The notes below the pieces were generated by a model. It made no database searches. It saw only the letters and a list, made by a program, of their open reading frames with translations, and was not told where the DNA came from. This document shows positions 38,401 to 45,000 of a DNA stretch of 64,000 nucleotides, in pieces. The first letter of the stretch is position 1; each line of letters starts with the position of its first letter. The translations under genes were made by a program, and so were the position numbers. Origin of the DNA: Barthelona sp. PCE (lineage: Eukaryota; Metamonada: BaSk clade); NCBI GenBank assembly GCA_040285745.1, contig JAUFOR010000001.1:124001-188000 (forward strand), written 5' to 3'.

Positions 38401-40057
38401 TGTTAACGTCACGCATGCTGTTGCATCTCAGATTGTCTTCACAACAACACACAACAACACTGCTTCTGTTGTTATAGCCGTTGCAATGGACGTATTAGGT
38501 CGCCGAATTCCTCTTTCAAACGCATGGGCCATGGTGAACGGAACTCGCTTCGAACTTATCTCAGATAGTGATATTGTAGGAGAGTACAGCTTCACCATAT
38601 CAACGTGCAACAAAGCGCCGGGATATCACAGCGCGCTCGTTTACAGCGATAGCGTGTCAGGAAACGCCACCTTCTTTGTTCCACAAACGGGTTGCAAATT
38701 TGAATTTACAAGGTTGATTCAACCAGCCCCTTTTGTCATCAGCGTCACCCCTATGCGCGGAGAGCACGTGGTCTTGGCACAAGAGATGCCTACAGTCACC
38801 AAAATGATAGTAGGAGATAAGCAGTGTATTCCCACGATTGATGCACTTCTCCCCACATTTATTTTAACGTGTCCCACACTCAATGCCCCACCCATAGATT
38901 TTTGGTTTAATTTGACAGCCAGCTTTGGTGTGTCGCATTCCATTGTTGTTGGTCTGGAAGCACACCCTTGTCCCCGTAGCTCCACCCTCATCGGTGAAGA
39001 GTGTGTCTGTGATGACGGGTTCTACTATCCTGGTGAACAACCGTTCCGTTGTGAGGAATGTAGTCCGGGTTATCTTGAGAACGGGCAGTGCAGGTCGTGT
39101 CCTAACGGCGCCACCGCACACTTTGCTTCGTTCAACGGGTCTGACTGCGTCTGCGTGGACGGTAGCGCAATCATCAACGGTACATGTACTGAATGTTCAC
39201 AGCTGAACCTACTCTGTATAAATGGAACCGTTAACGGAGCCCTTCCTGGGTTCTACCGCACTGACGCCTTTGTTGCGGAACGTTGCACGCTTCCCACGTG
39301 TCTCGGACCAGACGATGTGAGGTGTCAGTTCAACACAGAAGATTATATGTGCAGGAAATGCGTCGCCAACACAGTCAGGACACCCATAGGTGCCTGCATC
39401 TCACACGAAGAGGTAGATGATTACGTTATGTCATTTGTGAGCTGCGTCGTGTTTGCAGTATTGTTCTACGCTTTAGGATCTAAAAAAAATCAAAGAAATA
39501 ACGTGAGGTCATTGGACGTATCCGTTTTGGTCTTTACAAACGTCATCATCTGTTTTTCAATTTGTGTAAGAACATACTTCAGATCAACGTATCTCACGTC
39601 TGATGAGTTGACGACATTACAGTTCCTTCCATTGTATCCATATTGGACTCACAGTTATTTGGCATCGTCAGCACTAACGATGTTTATCAGTTTGTGTTTT
39701 GTTTGTTGTTTCTATTCTATATGGAAGAGACAGGCAAGAACACTGGTTCTACCGCTATTTCTGATCAGTGGTATTAATGAAACACTACTTGCACCCATGG
39801 CAGGTTTCAATATCACAAGACCAACTTTAGCTGTAACCACACTTGTAGTTTTTATGCTACTGTTTACTGCTGCACTATATCGCACATTGTTTCAGCGTGA
39901 TGCAAAACTTAGAAGTAATCTTGTATTTTTGATTTCTACCCCAACTCTCAATTTTATGGCCTTCTTAACCAGTTATTTTCTGTTAGATGTACCTGGTCTT
40001 GCGATATCATTCTGTGCAATCATTGCTGGTGCAACAGTTATTATACCCCACATGTAA
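23480..40057 (+). CDS. Giant IPT/TIG-like repeat surface protein with polytopic C-terminus
   Basis: A single frame of 5,525 residues without an intron. Start at ATG 23480 gives a clean signal peptide (basic RD, then FLLLLYVLHILCAFLLC, residues 4-20). Residues to about 770 are strand-rich and propeller-like. From about 25.8 kb to 36.2 kb come repeated Ig-like units of IPT/TIG type, with motifs such as TxGGxVxIxG, GSNFG, VTVDGQSS followed by CP, and CG...F-Y-P; they repeat with a period of about 337 residues. More diverged beta domains follow to 38.9 kb. A Cys-rich, EGF/GCC2-like stalk (CVCDDGFYYPGEQPFRCEEC and more) spans 38.97-39.4 kb, and then six or seven hydrophobic segments run to the C-terminus (39.42-40.05 kb). 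N-glycosylation sequons are abundant. Probably a very long cell-surface adhesin or receptor; function is inference. Confidence 0.85.
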   Translation: MRDFLLLLYVLHILCAFLLCMASPGSFNYEAMSLELGFPRTQIVDMIWAGVGQEYLLMYRSTGQFTVYKFLPAHDNATLELEYEFDSFEYTDIKRIYFFTTEESNSPGVCKMDTNCVNCFRVSRVAGNDWRVDEIFGVSTQCMTTSVAAKYSQRVMSGDLYDSIVPYAFDAGFIAYKYGGLKVAWYHIVDDDIEEYSFTPSDYYRSSNIGNRMCVCYSDGDGSGNIGCDEGHWNSRDWTGETNFNSGNIVGYWSKTKAHHFILVEPTGTANRFKVGYRNTGDTCDASEMAAAALLEKTIDFGARPHCDLDPNSMKLVCFDGSSIFVCNTAVSSCTVKNLYFLQYPIVDVEIHRGGKLAVMTEALEENKGFLFIYKDGIDTANSEVVAYELGFYGKIRFSPDDEGVIIYCSTTHSSGTTTLYGIFYQVSPTIQIILYKTFSGDLKAVEVGPMGNLVYIITFYMTNSMLQSVQVADRPIPVGYAQGKFIYTQQHMNAQFGVVGVGTITSNDFADFQILPQLGVSFQAWGGDIWIGASYANTAYYASTVTHSYIFSKFSISGTTLSYSDQRVLVLDDWNYDDWYTPQIEFFSHCGYYDDRTYNFHCYVYCDICSYKLMVLEANSEATSGSTDSQFSSSDYKFGLDILDSNGMITFKETGARLYHADSYTNTPNWGAVYPEFGRNLRLKIICHKTNTLPMSADSSLLHFFYESSPILKSVSQSYPTMSINEELVSQTFFYCDSGVKDYLSVTCPDVSCLFTTIPGSLCEVVYRTEGFLQSFTMDIVGVPDIGSVSFVAGDQEKVTIRGANWGHNQFRHVIKVGYLDGAILNYVGVEVINHVSGAVFDVTVPYDCDARDLAFVRYVGTENTNITFPEQALIGSSPSFSASSTALGTQVSLIGNAVSIGCSLYMRCNDVDYDLFWSATTNGYRTKIGIYSGSKDSQVTCHVRAGYLKVSTGSFQFSLIGYTISVDPIDMYPTSVFVTSSFYKMANVNHGLSLAVAGIVYPLVIVDNTRAYANVTGHDGTSLQNVYLIKDGVMESTQSINVGRVAFTLEQPTSGCIQLSPTYTITVTSGWFTSGYSADIEGCATSMGPGEADNTFEVELKKSCLQFLSSAEITIVRDTDGESDSFTLDFCHVIDAVEKDSDSGQVLFTVHRNAAASALSSTANVYIKEVDSEKMHACVNVQRILNGLITSYKCDGGINICQPTWVVLSIDDVTTTAVFLDDVLNPTFVEMAESVPNQSNIFRIRIIGPPSCTYRYLHPSEGLKTCSYVGGLLILEPVLWDCASTRNVTIQVGTLSQSEIVAEQNHDLTIDPVILPLNGGTVTVNGRFFVINSQVSSVDIEHYDGEGSSLNWSPINNYIADITSVPSYFGSANITMTYCGQEHKFPVSYAKPVISKARCGTLSASGSDSFFYIEGTDLPNVFNHTGVDSDFTSNGEVSDAEGKAVLSSTSIKLPYFITDPPTDFFNIKVISGDLFSDEFPYYFACPAVETVIWDSLYSVAFVMLSSSSPSTSDVSDVKCMLQSGSSYVSVPFTIYAADVIELTRLNTCTPETSCKIIFNGILSSSGDEGIAFTVSEPVQTIEFEGTTLPSSAGSWAAEYTVGYTPTSWQASNCIVSIKYEGNYATIANTNYATGRVTTGTSSLVCFNATKTTIKTEYCIGTTCAETEIPKLIFVDPHVSTISRSGGTASLSFSFEAYPGAFRNFTFGNVIGVEGEAYKFTFGSMTENDPTAMLSVCGVSTEITPSFTDPVFYPVSCTHKGNEVMISGDSFFPVETPLTFDGPCFGSYTVLSWGITQIKVRFDDFDVNNGSSCSGSMQGVTVSDRYNGIVIPVCPFLHSVTINGDLLIIEGLNFGDLNDLLKISCEFSPAEEGEVVIPIICPVVDVPLVGYQKIQCPSFNADCSNKTCHVEDVTGASSLPKVADFVLEMIEVPDSLPSSKNMRVSSLPTQSCNEKYTLNGAITHFSTMGGKGLINPPIACSSSAMMELIYTYGAWSTVRYVPMDSYSVDLASLVVPVAMGDEHTFQFSSGSLLYRNPIINIDVDMFGVSHSVTSVDSDSITFTMNSYYKDTQKSLEIKACGVTIISTIVSPTGHSVTKQKMCYDAERVDAQTIIVKGDNLGESGSILAVDCGVHTCAVQSNTNNECEFLLILNSTPVVTIDVMLDRWGDLSDSFEMIACPIVDEATTTFSNVTLTGSNFVGDYSLIISGDEYSCETQSSTTIICDYVPTCSAVVDAELISTLGFTSVVDVIIDPPLNILGGSMTEEIRIKVLGYNASKGCSFDIFINGMQQEAGLVLDTNGYVTYSSSLPCANAINVNLVSGATTSNVVQFVFEFEVTSVPTLSSSGGVLVINGVFPTYASNPEVHWNGVLHSATFSAGNSDILITIPAGSGVYAVEIRVCGASVYDEIKYEEPTLTPSECLKSEMHNDYRIPSTGFGLNGTRVSVRVLDEYRTVGVRNVGESSIALDFGQLSTPTISNITLFVSVPGYEISAKINICPRVSSVLYIGSNTFTFEGEYFEIDYAEPIVKYESSARSGTCDAASCLSDGSCSVNCTIAPLCSQSPALIQFTYDSNAVALPYEYNFTMKHEVPSIAVDITIVVPTELSSCVLELTHSSLVVLCTTSGTPGEMMCPLLQMNCADSLEFALTVTTNAGITFNPLTVSRSVPTVVSIQEFIYGSSSQLILTVRHSVSDTLSYSYDSSDWSMAAISSSDSITLEADIDHPLSSGSGILIYLKYCNAEFQVTNSFSKPILDSTTMCIDDDPTVVSLSGSNFPIESELHNFQIISDRFVSIDSVSENQKLLYLSFGRYDPLIFTLMLKHRNDDDFKTDVLSLYNCPDYVNYRFNADFTIVTVTLKDINASHVYELQCVGYQSEEQLSGGSYLYNGQYEIAFNTPEICDPTSCTVVGNGSRATDAFVLNLTPKIKVIDSKLPIQSNSFIVQIYPLYCMRLSAKVNGEEISPASTKPNHVFSTADLPCSADFEFEFFLGSFAKITKTIGRSLSVSSKTLDTSGGSVLIAISANWNSYTMELATATFRGEAVTVIGTTNNAISISDLPAGVGVDHLLVVNLCGMTASQNFSYAPPILDSALNCVLSDPGVMQITGNFFGPGGLVDINLPFYRNVSGNVVDQDYIELTFFDSVPSLTNTTFYLTVTIGGQESARVTVRHCPRYSNFSTSVSNFITSLHGEFFLLTDKFVLTCPVVGIIGCTVATSDLIIVDQFDYTESISCNLTLSYNFQKFDIEVVLDQKPIISAYPSFFPENNGDILFTINKAVVEPEHTLIVDGISYTITKELDIDVYSLNVSELLCFGDLDGLVTVQVKTNSFYSEEIKIPRFDMQFYPINQTVMTEGEDIFVKGVFFSTGDGPITATVNASIVNVVHYSYDSVQVSVPPGSGTGIISLTHCNMTLSQTFRYTRPTLRQIQNCASENATIFMLQGSNFGTSTSNISFESSRGVSLLNHTHTNMTVMFDQFIGNHFYVTVTVDGQSSDLTNIFNCPVVEYVHPINNNTELTVSGRYFRESMKFSVNEDTVSWVSAFTVNCYGRNAYVNGTETMNCGPVDVLHHCGSIPGFNLTDAFGIVVLNEVIFLPPIIFVPPPHIPTFSGSAKMTVVGANKLCRPKLEYEGVQYSVSIISENTWEFVTGMIQCQPTNAIAVSLLKGLYVSSAEVIVPRADMMVFSQSSVTTEGGLVQIDGMYPISAIEHTTNKSLDMFGIEFSINFISRTSLTVNMLPGTGINAYALTICGHRTELEGFKFAAPVITTIDCFGSNQGDLYYIHGSNFGYNRSIVQLVTSRRYNILSVRHHTIKLQWEQNHHGDFLSITVKVDGQQSVEFVAKACIVVSDEELFSENTKVQFKAAHVFQPIHTLNCSNSTHEGIETSCAAFVSMLGTNFTSCFIPQSCDMLTCQLTAPQQVSNVFTLKPTPIIISVPVSLPKLGMLPYADAIIMNGVFDWCNVEYVFVNGDPHTAKALTRPLFDTFVFSDKTYPCELTIEVTVTGMSENISFSVPHTTMEWHSMGSVPSTGGFVNLVGQWPIQLVYPIIVRTNHTKELVKWSSVSDITNIVMEVDPLVGFFRTEIEYCKQIVSLVWNYELPVLDRSKIGCYTSEPSRMVFSGVNFGPSTMLVYMYATSFGWKNSAANTHTTVSFDFPVATQVSETVTLYFGEYENVVVGGISLRLCMPLILGVKPVNPPINSVFSLIGVNFGHVASNLIVKFGTAHLPVISNGHNNAQILMGSSVIAENLCVSHMGLPSNCMIVEPSSVGGPIPQYIFKDTTATLAFTVPAMGDEVVIDIHGTKFQCISDTKDITCIVNGLAVGEYEVCIGVGGVEYMTSTMLSVVSLSNTRYTFLDILTPILFTVVPQPEYPPVVMLNTRVVEVEFWSDSDEWKFDVRCSEQDMAEFCYGDSCVSVTIACLDTPTITPTAVIANVKGSQHVTVTFDESPDVQYTIDCEFTQSLPSTLVAQFVVEEDVAPSTCSIYYYRDSPLPLEFSVVSLIVSPAEARSDIPIDVCVLFSTTITVVYQGTGLYEKITHGPSNECTTITFPIIGEYFVFVESVEEISTGFICVASIDARPPVQLKMDSRFFVYGMTINFEAYVVGDFAEPITLLTNNGATVPFTEEEEYILEPYTYEPYLYVYGQISDNEISLPMYVSLISLDWFGSFNATPDFILAESSEEITVACHECSMNPGQHNIRVMYCGETLITSQLFDIRSFTVVVDAKSECFADVMRVQLFTMAGWINITNVDFRMVRLTSPLCDDTTEIPASIIPPDVPGFVKNLGDILDLPKGERCALKSEYSLLEAAGTPVIALFFVAAYDDSCLDCIPDLTFEGISMERSTCVQIPGYLSSKEHALCAFGLSSPRIINHVRVESELPFSNLEIWGLEQYDVVYLRAKNIPECRAVELCSFVIELECQNYFFTVVPCGDIVGLSMINEEFSYISAETIMFSVNRSFTEMGLIKVSVSHALFVITDEIYVNVTHAVASQIVFTTTHNNTASVVIAVAMDVLGRRIPLSNAWAMVNGTRFELISDSDIVGEYSFTISTCNKAPGYHSALVYSDSVSGNATFFVPQTGCKFEFTRLIQPAPFVISVTPMRGEHVVLAQEMPTVTKMIVGDKQCIPTIDALLPTFILTCPTLNAPPIDFWFNLTASFGVSHSIVVGLEAHPCPRSSTLIGEECVCDDGFYYPGEQPFRCEECSPGYLENGQCRSCPNGATAHFASFNGSDCVCVDGSAIINGTCTECSQLNLLCINGTVNGALPGFYRTDAFVAERCTLPTCLGPDDVRCQFNTEDYMCRKCVANTVRTPIGACISHEEVDDYVMSFVSCVVFAVLFYALGSKKNQRNNVRSLDVSVLVFTNVIICFSICVRTYFRSTYLTSDELTTLQFLPLYPYWTHSYLASSALTMFISLCFVCCFYSIWKRQARTLVLPLFLISGINETLLAPMAGFNITRPTLAVTTLVVFMLLFTAALYRTLFQRDAKLRSNLVFLISTPTLNFMAFLTSYFLLDVPGLAISFCAIIAGATVIIPHM
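27440..36120 (+). repeat. Higher-order protein repeat, period about 1,011 bp, nine units
   Basis: Equivalent codons (the first Gly of the TxGG motif or its counterpart) lie at 27440, 28538, 29539, 30521, 31514, 32519, 33530, 34541 and 35552. Spacings are 1098, 1001, 982, 993, 1005, 1011, 1011 and 1011. Each unit has an A domain (TxGG...CG...F-Y-P), a B domain (C...GxNFG...VDGQxS...CP) and a Cys-bearing C region. The DNA itself is well diverged, so this is an old duplication series. Counterparts before 27.4 kb are too diverged to place. Confidence 0.8.
38965..39417 (+). other. Cys-rich EGF/GCC2-like stalk encoded within the giant gene
   Basis: Regularly spaced cysteines (CPRSS, CVCDDG, CEECSPGYLENGQCRSCPNG, CVCVDG, CTECS, CRKC) resemble the GCC2/GCC3 and EGF-like modules placed next to the membrane in many protist surface proteins. 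The hydrophobic segments follow directly. Confidence 0.6.
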
Positions 40058-40090
40058 CAAGCATGTTAGTAAATATTTTTATTGTCAGGC

Positions 40091-40657
40091 ATGTTTTTTT
40101 CTTTCTTTGGGTTAACACTTAATTTTTTAATGCAAGAAAGTCAGAATGAAAGTATAGTACCAGCTTTGGAGGCAAAAATAGCAGATTTGGAAGAACAACT
40201 TCTTTTACAAACTAAAAAGTCTGATGCGCTGATATTAGCTATTAAAGCCATATCAGAGGATGACAGTGGGCTATTTTCTGGGACAAGAGAACTGCACACA
40301 GCATTGCATGGATTACTAACACCGCTTATTGCCCTTGAATTACCAAAATTTGATGACAGCAGTATAACTCATTGGAAACAACTTCACTTTGATGAAACAA
40401 GGAGATGTATCACATTAATTGATGCAGTTACAGAGTTTAAAAGCGGGAATCTGTTTGATAGCAGTATTTTAGTATACCTAAACGGGCATATAAACGCTTT
40501 CTATGAAGACTATCCGGTGCAACGAGTGCTCTGCGAAAATCCCATTGTATCAAAGGCACTGGGAAGTGTGAATTTTGATGATCTGCGAAGTATTGCAAGA
40601 AGTATTGATGATGCTTGTGAACGTGTTTCTTTAATTTTCTTTGAGAAAGAGGAATAG
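40091..40657 (+). CDS. Small coiled-coil protein, function unknown
   Basis: Two starts are possible: ATG 40091 (188 residues, with a hydrophobic MFFSFFGLTLNFL head) and ATG 40130 (MQESQNES, 175 residues, fully soluble). I favour 40130 because the rest of the protein is acidic and soluble, but the TCA of TTGTCAGG sits right before 40091, so the choice is open. The N-terminus is a coiled coil (IVPALEAKIADLEEQLLLQTKK); the remainder is a compact helical-looking domain ending in acidic FEKEE. No family recognised. It starts 33 bp (or 72 bp) after the giant gene's stop. Confidence 0.6.
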   Translation: MFFSFFGLTLNFLMQESQNESIVPALEAKIADLEEQLLLQTKKSDALILAIKAISEDDSGLFSGTRELHTALHGLLTPLIALELPKFDDSSITHWKQLHFDETRRCITLIDAVTEFKSGNLFDSSILVYLNGHINAFYEDYPVQRVLCENPIVSKALGSVNFDDLRSIARSIDDACERVSLIFFEKEE

Positions 40658-40860
40658 ATTTGAACTGTTTTTCTACAGAATATGAATTACTTAAACTCAT
40701 TTCCAAAATGTGAAAATGAAGTTTTAATGCTTCTAGATTAACTATTAGAAGTATACTTAGAGTACAAAATATGTGCCACGGTGTATATGAATTTGCTATA
40801 GCCAAAGAATAACCTTGTATGTTTGTAAAAGTTGTGTTTCCAATTATCTCTCCGTTTTCT

Positions 40861-40872
40861 TTTTTTCACAAT
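40861..40872 (+). promoter_or_regulatory. TCA-type initiator candidate for Kae1
   Basis: TTTTTTCACAAT, with the A of TCA 14 nt before the ATG at 40882. It lies inside the longer open frame that starts at 40819 and so argues that 40882 is the true start. The same TTTTTTCACAA string precedes the gene at 52521. Confidence 0.5.
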
Positions 40873-40881
40873 AACTTTCTA

Positions 40882-41874
40882 ATGTATTTTTTGGGCATAG
40901 AAGGAAGCGCCAACAAACTGGGCATTGGAATTGTTGACGAGAAAGGTACAGTATATGCTAATCCTCGAGTTACCTATAATGCTCCAACAGGTGAAGGTTT
41001 TCTACCATCTGAAATTGCTAGGCATCATAAGCAGAATATCCGAAATGTTCTAACCAAAGCGTTAAAGGAAGCAGAAATTACTTTAACAGATTTATCTGCA
41101 ATTTGTTATACAAGAGGTCCTGGTGTGGGTTCAGCCCTATCTGTATGCGCCATGTTCGCACGAAGCTTGAGTCTTTTACTGAAAATTCCGTTAGTTCCTG
41201 TGAATCACTGTATTGCACATATTGAAATGGGACGTGTCGTCACAAAGGCAGATAATCCGGTTGTGCTGTATGTTAGCGGGTCAAATACGCAAATTATTGC
41301 TTTTTCCAATGGTTATTATCGAATTTTTGGAGAAACTATTGATATTGGTATTGGAAACTGTCTTGACAGAATCGCACGCGTCTTAGGGATTCCTAACGAG
41401 CCCAATCCTGGTTATAACATCGAACAGATTGCGAAAAATGGCAAGAAATACATTAGTCTTCCGTATGATGTCTATGGTATGGATATGTTATTTGGAAACA
41501 TGGTGTCACGCATCGAGGAACTTAAGGACACAGAAAAGCAGCACAATCTCTGCTTTTCCATACAAGAAACACTTTTTTCTATGCTTGTTGAAGTCACAGA
41601 GCGTGCACTTGCGTTTGCCAACTCTGACAGTGTCCTATTGGTGGGAGGCGTTGCATGCAACAGACGACTTCAAGATATGATGACGCAGATGGCAGAACAA
41701 CGTGGAGCGCATGTATGCGCAATGGATGAGCGCTTTTGCATTGACAATGGAGCTATGATTGCATACAGCGGCGCGTTACATTATCTACATGGCCAAACCG
41801 TCGAGCCAGACCAGGCAGATATTACTCAGAGCTTCAGAACAGATCAGGTACATGCTGTATGGCGAGAAGATTAG
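40882..41874 (+). CDS. KAE1: Kae1/OSGEP, tRNA t6A37 threonylcarbamoyltransferase
   Basis: Catalytic subunit of the KEOPS complex, which transfers threonylcarbamoyl to A37 of ANN-decoding tRNAs. The 330 residues match Kae1 throughout: MYFLGIEGSANKLG at the start, LPSEIARHH, YTRGPGVGSAL, the metal-binding H109-x3-H113 in NHCIAHIEMGR, the ASKHA phosphate motif ending in VSGSNTQII, LDRIARVLG, VLLVGGVACNRRLQ and FCIDNGAMIAY near the end. The frame also opens at an upstream ATG (40819), but the 21 extra residues are hydrophobic and not part of the family, whose proteins start at M-FLGIEGSANK. This is the cytosolic Kae1 type and not the organellar Qri7/TsaD type, judging by the start. Confidence 0.93.
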   Translation: MYFLGIEGSANKLGIGIVDEKGTVYANPRVTYNAPTGEGFLPSEIARHHKQNIRNVLTKALKEAEITLTDLSAICYTRGPGVGSALSVCAMFARSLSLLLKIPLVPVNHCIAHIEMGRVVTKADNPVVLYVSGSNTQIIAFSNGYYRIFGETIDIGIGNCLDRIARVLGIPNEPNPGYNIEQIAKNGKKYISLPYDVYGMDMLFGNMVSRIEELKDTEKQHNLCFSIQETLFSMLVEVTERALAFANSDSVLLVGGVACNRRLQDMMTQMAEQRGAHVCAMDERFCIDNGAMIAYSGALHYLHGQTVEPDQADITQSFRTDQVHAVWRED

Positions 41875-42048
41875 CAGGTTTAGTATACTGCATTTTTATA
41901 TAATGTTAACCATCAGACTTGTATGAAATTATGATTTAGAACATTTCAGACATAGACAGTTAAATAAAAATTAATTAGTGTTGTTTTCTAAAAAATCATC
42001 CATATCCTTGCACACTTTTGTACTATTTATGCATTTTAAAGGGTAAAA

Positions 42049-45000
42049 ATGAACAGAAACAACCGCGTCGCGTTACCATTTGGTCTAATACGACGAAAGA
42101 ACTATGGTGAACATGGTGAACAAGCTTCTACGCTGTTTTGCGTGCGTAAGATCCTTCCCACACGGTTCTGCCTCATAATTCAGGACGACAAGGGGCTTTT
42201 AAGATACCATGAAGACGATTTGGAGCTGAGATGGTTAAACTTTCCCGCCTCCTTGGGACAATCAACATCCAATGTGTCATTTGATGGGCTATGGCTAGAT
42301 GACATCCAGATGTTTGTGTTCTCTATGGCAAATTTGTCTCTCACATTTTGGAACTACGACTTTACCAAATTGTACACCATGTCACACATGAACTCGTTTG
42401 TATTGAGTATGGGGTACCGTTCCGCGACACATGAGCTGTTCTGTGGCACTAGAAATGGATTGTTTGTGTATAAATTGCCATCCCTCAGTAACAACAGTCT
42501 ATTGCGTGGTTTTACTGCAGATGATGTACAAGATGGGGAGGTCATCAAGCTAGTCTCGTCCTTCGACAACGTGTACGGGAACAGTGAGATCAGTGGCTGG
42601 ATTCGTTTGATTCTTGTCGCCGAAGGAACACCGTGCATGGTAGTGTGTGTGTTACCGAGTGACATTCTTATATATATCTATCGTACGGAGTATGACGAGG
42701 ACCAAACGTACGAGCAGACAGGCGTCACGCTGATTACGCAGGATATCAGTGAAGTGGAAGACCCAGCAGAGCTTCTCATACGAATCACTCAGCAAACGCG
42801 AGTGTCGAGTAACGTGCAATCACGACCTACAAAGGTGAAGTGGACGCACCAGTCGGAGATTATCTACCATAGACACATTAAAAACGTACACAAGAACATT
42901 GTTAAGGTTCTGAAGCACAGGTCGAACGACTGGTTCGTCAGCATCGGTGATATGTCTCTGAAGGTTACTAGCGTCTTGGGCCAGGTCGTTATCGAGTATT
43001 CGCTGCCTTCGCATCCAACGACTTTATGCTTCCACGAACGTGATGACAATATCTGCTTTGTTGGCTTCGCAACTGGTATGATCCGCGTTTATCACCTAAG
43101 GATAACGCACTACTTGATCGATTTTAGACATCCAGCAGGCATTGTAGATATGAAATGTGTCACAAACGTGCACGATGACATTGATTTGGTGGTGGCCACC
43201 TCGACGGACGTAACTCTCTTCAACGTGACAGAGCTTATGTCCTTCCAATGGCATCTGGAGCTGCCAGCTAGAACTCTATTTAATCAAAACGGTCGGCTAT
43301 TCATGCTTGTCAGTGGTTTCGTAGTCTTTTCGTGCGATATGATGGAAGATAACAGTATCACTGATAAACAGCGTGTGGTATTGGGCCATGATTACTTCAT
43401 CAGATCCATCTATCCGCACCCTAATGAGCCACTCATATATGTTCTCACTGCGCATGATCTACTCATTCTCAGTGATGAGCTCCGTTGTATTGCCCGGTGG
43501 CAAGACGTCCAGGCCGAGTGTGCTGTGGTTCTTGCGCAGGATTTACACACTGCAGCTGGTGTTTTTAACGAGAAAATTATCGATCTGAGCGTTGCACTCA
43601 TTTTTGGTATGGCTGATGGAAGCATGCAGGTCTGTCACCCAACGACTGGTGAGCAGTTACTGCTACTCCACAAGCACAGCGCGCCGATCGACACGATCAT
43701 TGAGGTCCCTGTCGGTGAAACGTCATGTGTTTCTGTGGACGAGACTGGCTTCGTTGTCATATGGGATGACTTCTTGCATGTTTACTGCCAGATAAGGCTG
43801 CCAGCGAGGCACACCGTTGTATATTCCTTTTTGTCGACAATCATCATCGGACTCGAAACGGGTGCATTTATCGTTATTGATGTAACCAAATTGCAGAGAA
43901 CGCAGCATGATGCGATTGAGCTCAAACCATTAGACGTGTGGCACCCAAGTAGCCCCATCGTCTCCATTGACAGCATTCGTGAGGGCAAGTATCTGCTAGT
44001 TGCATACCGCAATGGAGTAGTTTTAGTTTTTAATATTGAGCACTGGTCCGTTCTACGTCATTTCAAAATCCCCGAGGTACTCGACAACGCATGCTTCTGC
44101 GCGGACTATGGCCCTAACAGTGGTAGAATTGCTGTATCATGGAGGGATTGTCTCTTCTTGTTGGATAGTGGAGTTATTGATGCAATGGATGAGCCGTATC
44201 AGCACTCGTCAACAAGTCAATCTATCGAGTCAGGATACCTACACGGTGCACACAGTGATAAGATTGGTTCAACAACGAGCAATAATTCTAGGTCAACCAA
44301 GCTTATGGAACAAATTTTTGGCTCATCAGAGGAAAAAAATGAAGTACCAGGTGTTATTTTGGACACGGTTCCAGGAGATAGTATTGAAGATATACTCCGT
44401 AGCCTTTTTGGGAAGGTGGGATTGACTGACAAAGATCTTCCACTGAACCTAAATCCATATCTTGAGTACATTCACGATCGAAAGCGAGGTTTCAGAAGAA
44501 AGAAAGCAGATGTACCGGGTGCAACTGCGGAACTCATGGAGATATTTGAGGATGATGAGACTGATGATTCATTTATATCATTCGAGAATGGACCGCCACA
44601 AATTACGTTAATTGAGAAGTCAGAAAGTGAGATATTGAAGGAAGGAGCAAAAAAACTCGGCCTTAATGTGTTAGAACTCGCTGAAGAGTATACTAATCTG
44701 GTGTTCTCGAGACCAACCAGTCCATCAACTCGTAGCAGTAACATGAGTGCTTCTCTTGGAAAACACATTTTTGCTGCGCGTATTGCTCAGATTGGAGCTA
44801 TCTCTGAGACTGACGAAGATGTTCTGTCATTAGAGAGCGCATCTCCATTGAGCTTAGTGTCGTGTGCATCACCTGTGTACCGCACAGATAGCCCCAACTG
44901 TTTTGCACCCATTGGAGCTCAGAGTAGCAGCGCACTGTCGGGCGTCCCACCAGGTTCATCAGTGTTCCGATCGGCAACATCCTCACTAAGACCGGTTTCA

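Noticed and set aside
23480-40057. Splitting the giant ORF into several genes
   Set aside because: The frame has no stop over 16.5 kb, the repeat period runs through it and the signal peptide and membrane end occur once each at the two ends.
40819-40881. Upstream in-frame ATG that would extend Kae1 by 21 residues
   Set aside because: The extension is not part of the family, and a TCA element lies between it and the conserved start at 40882.
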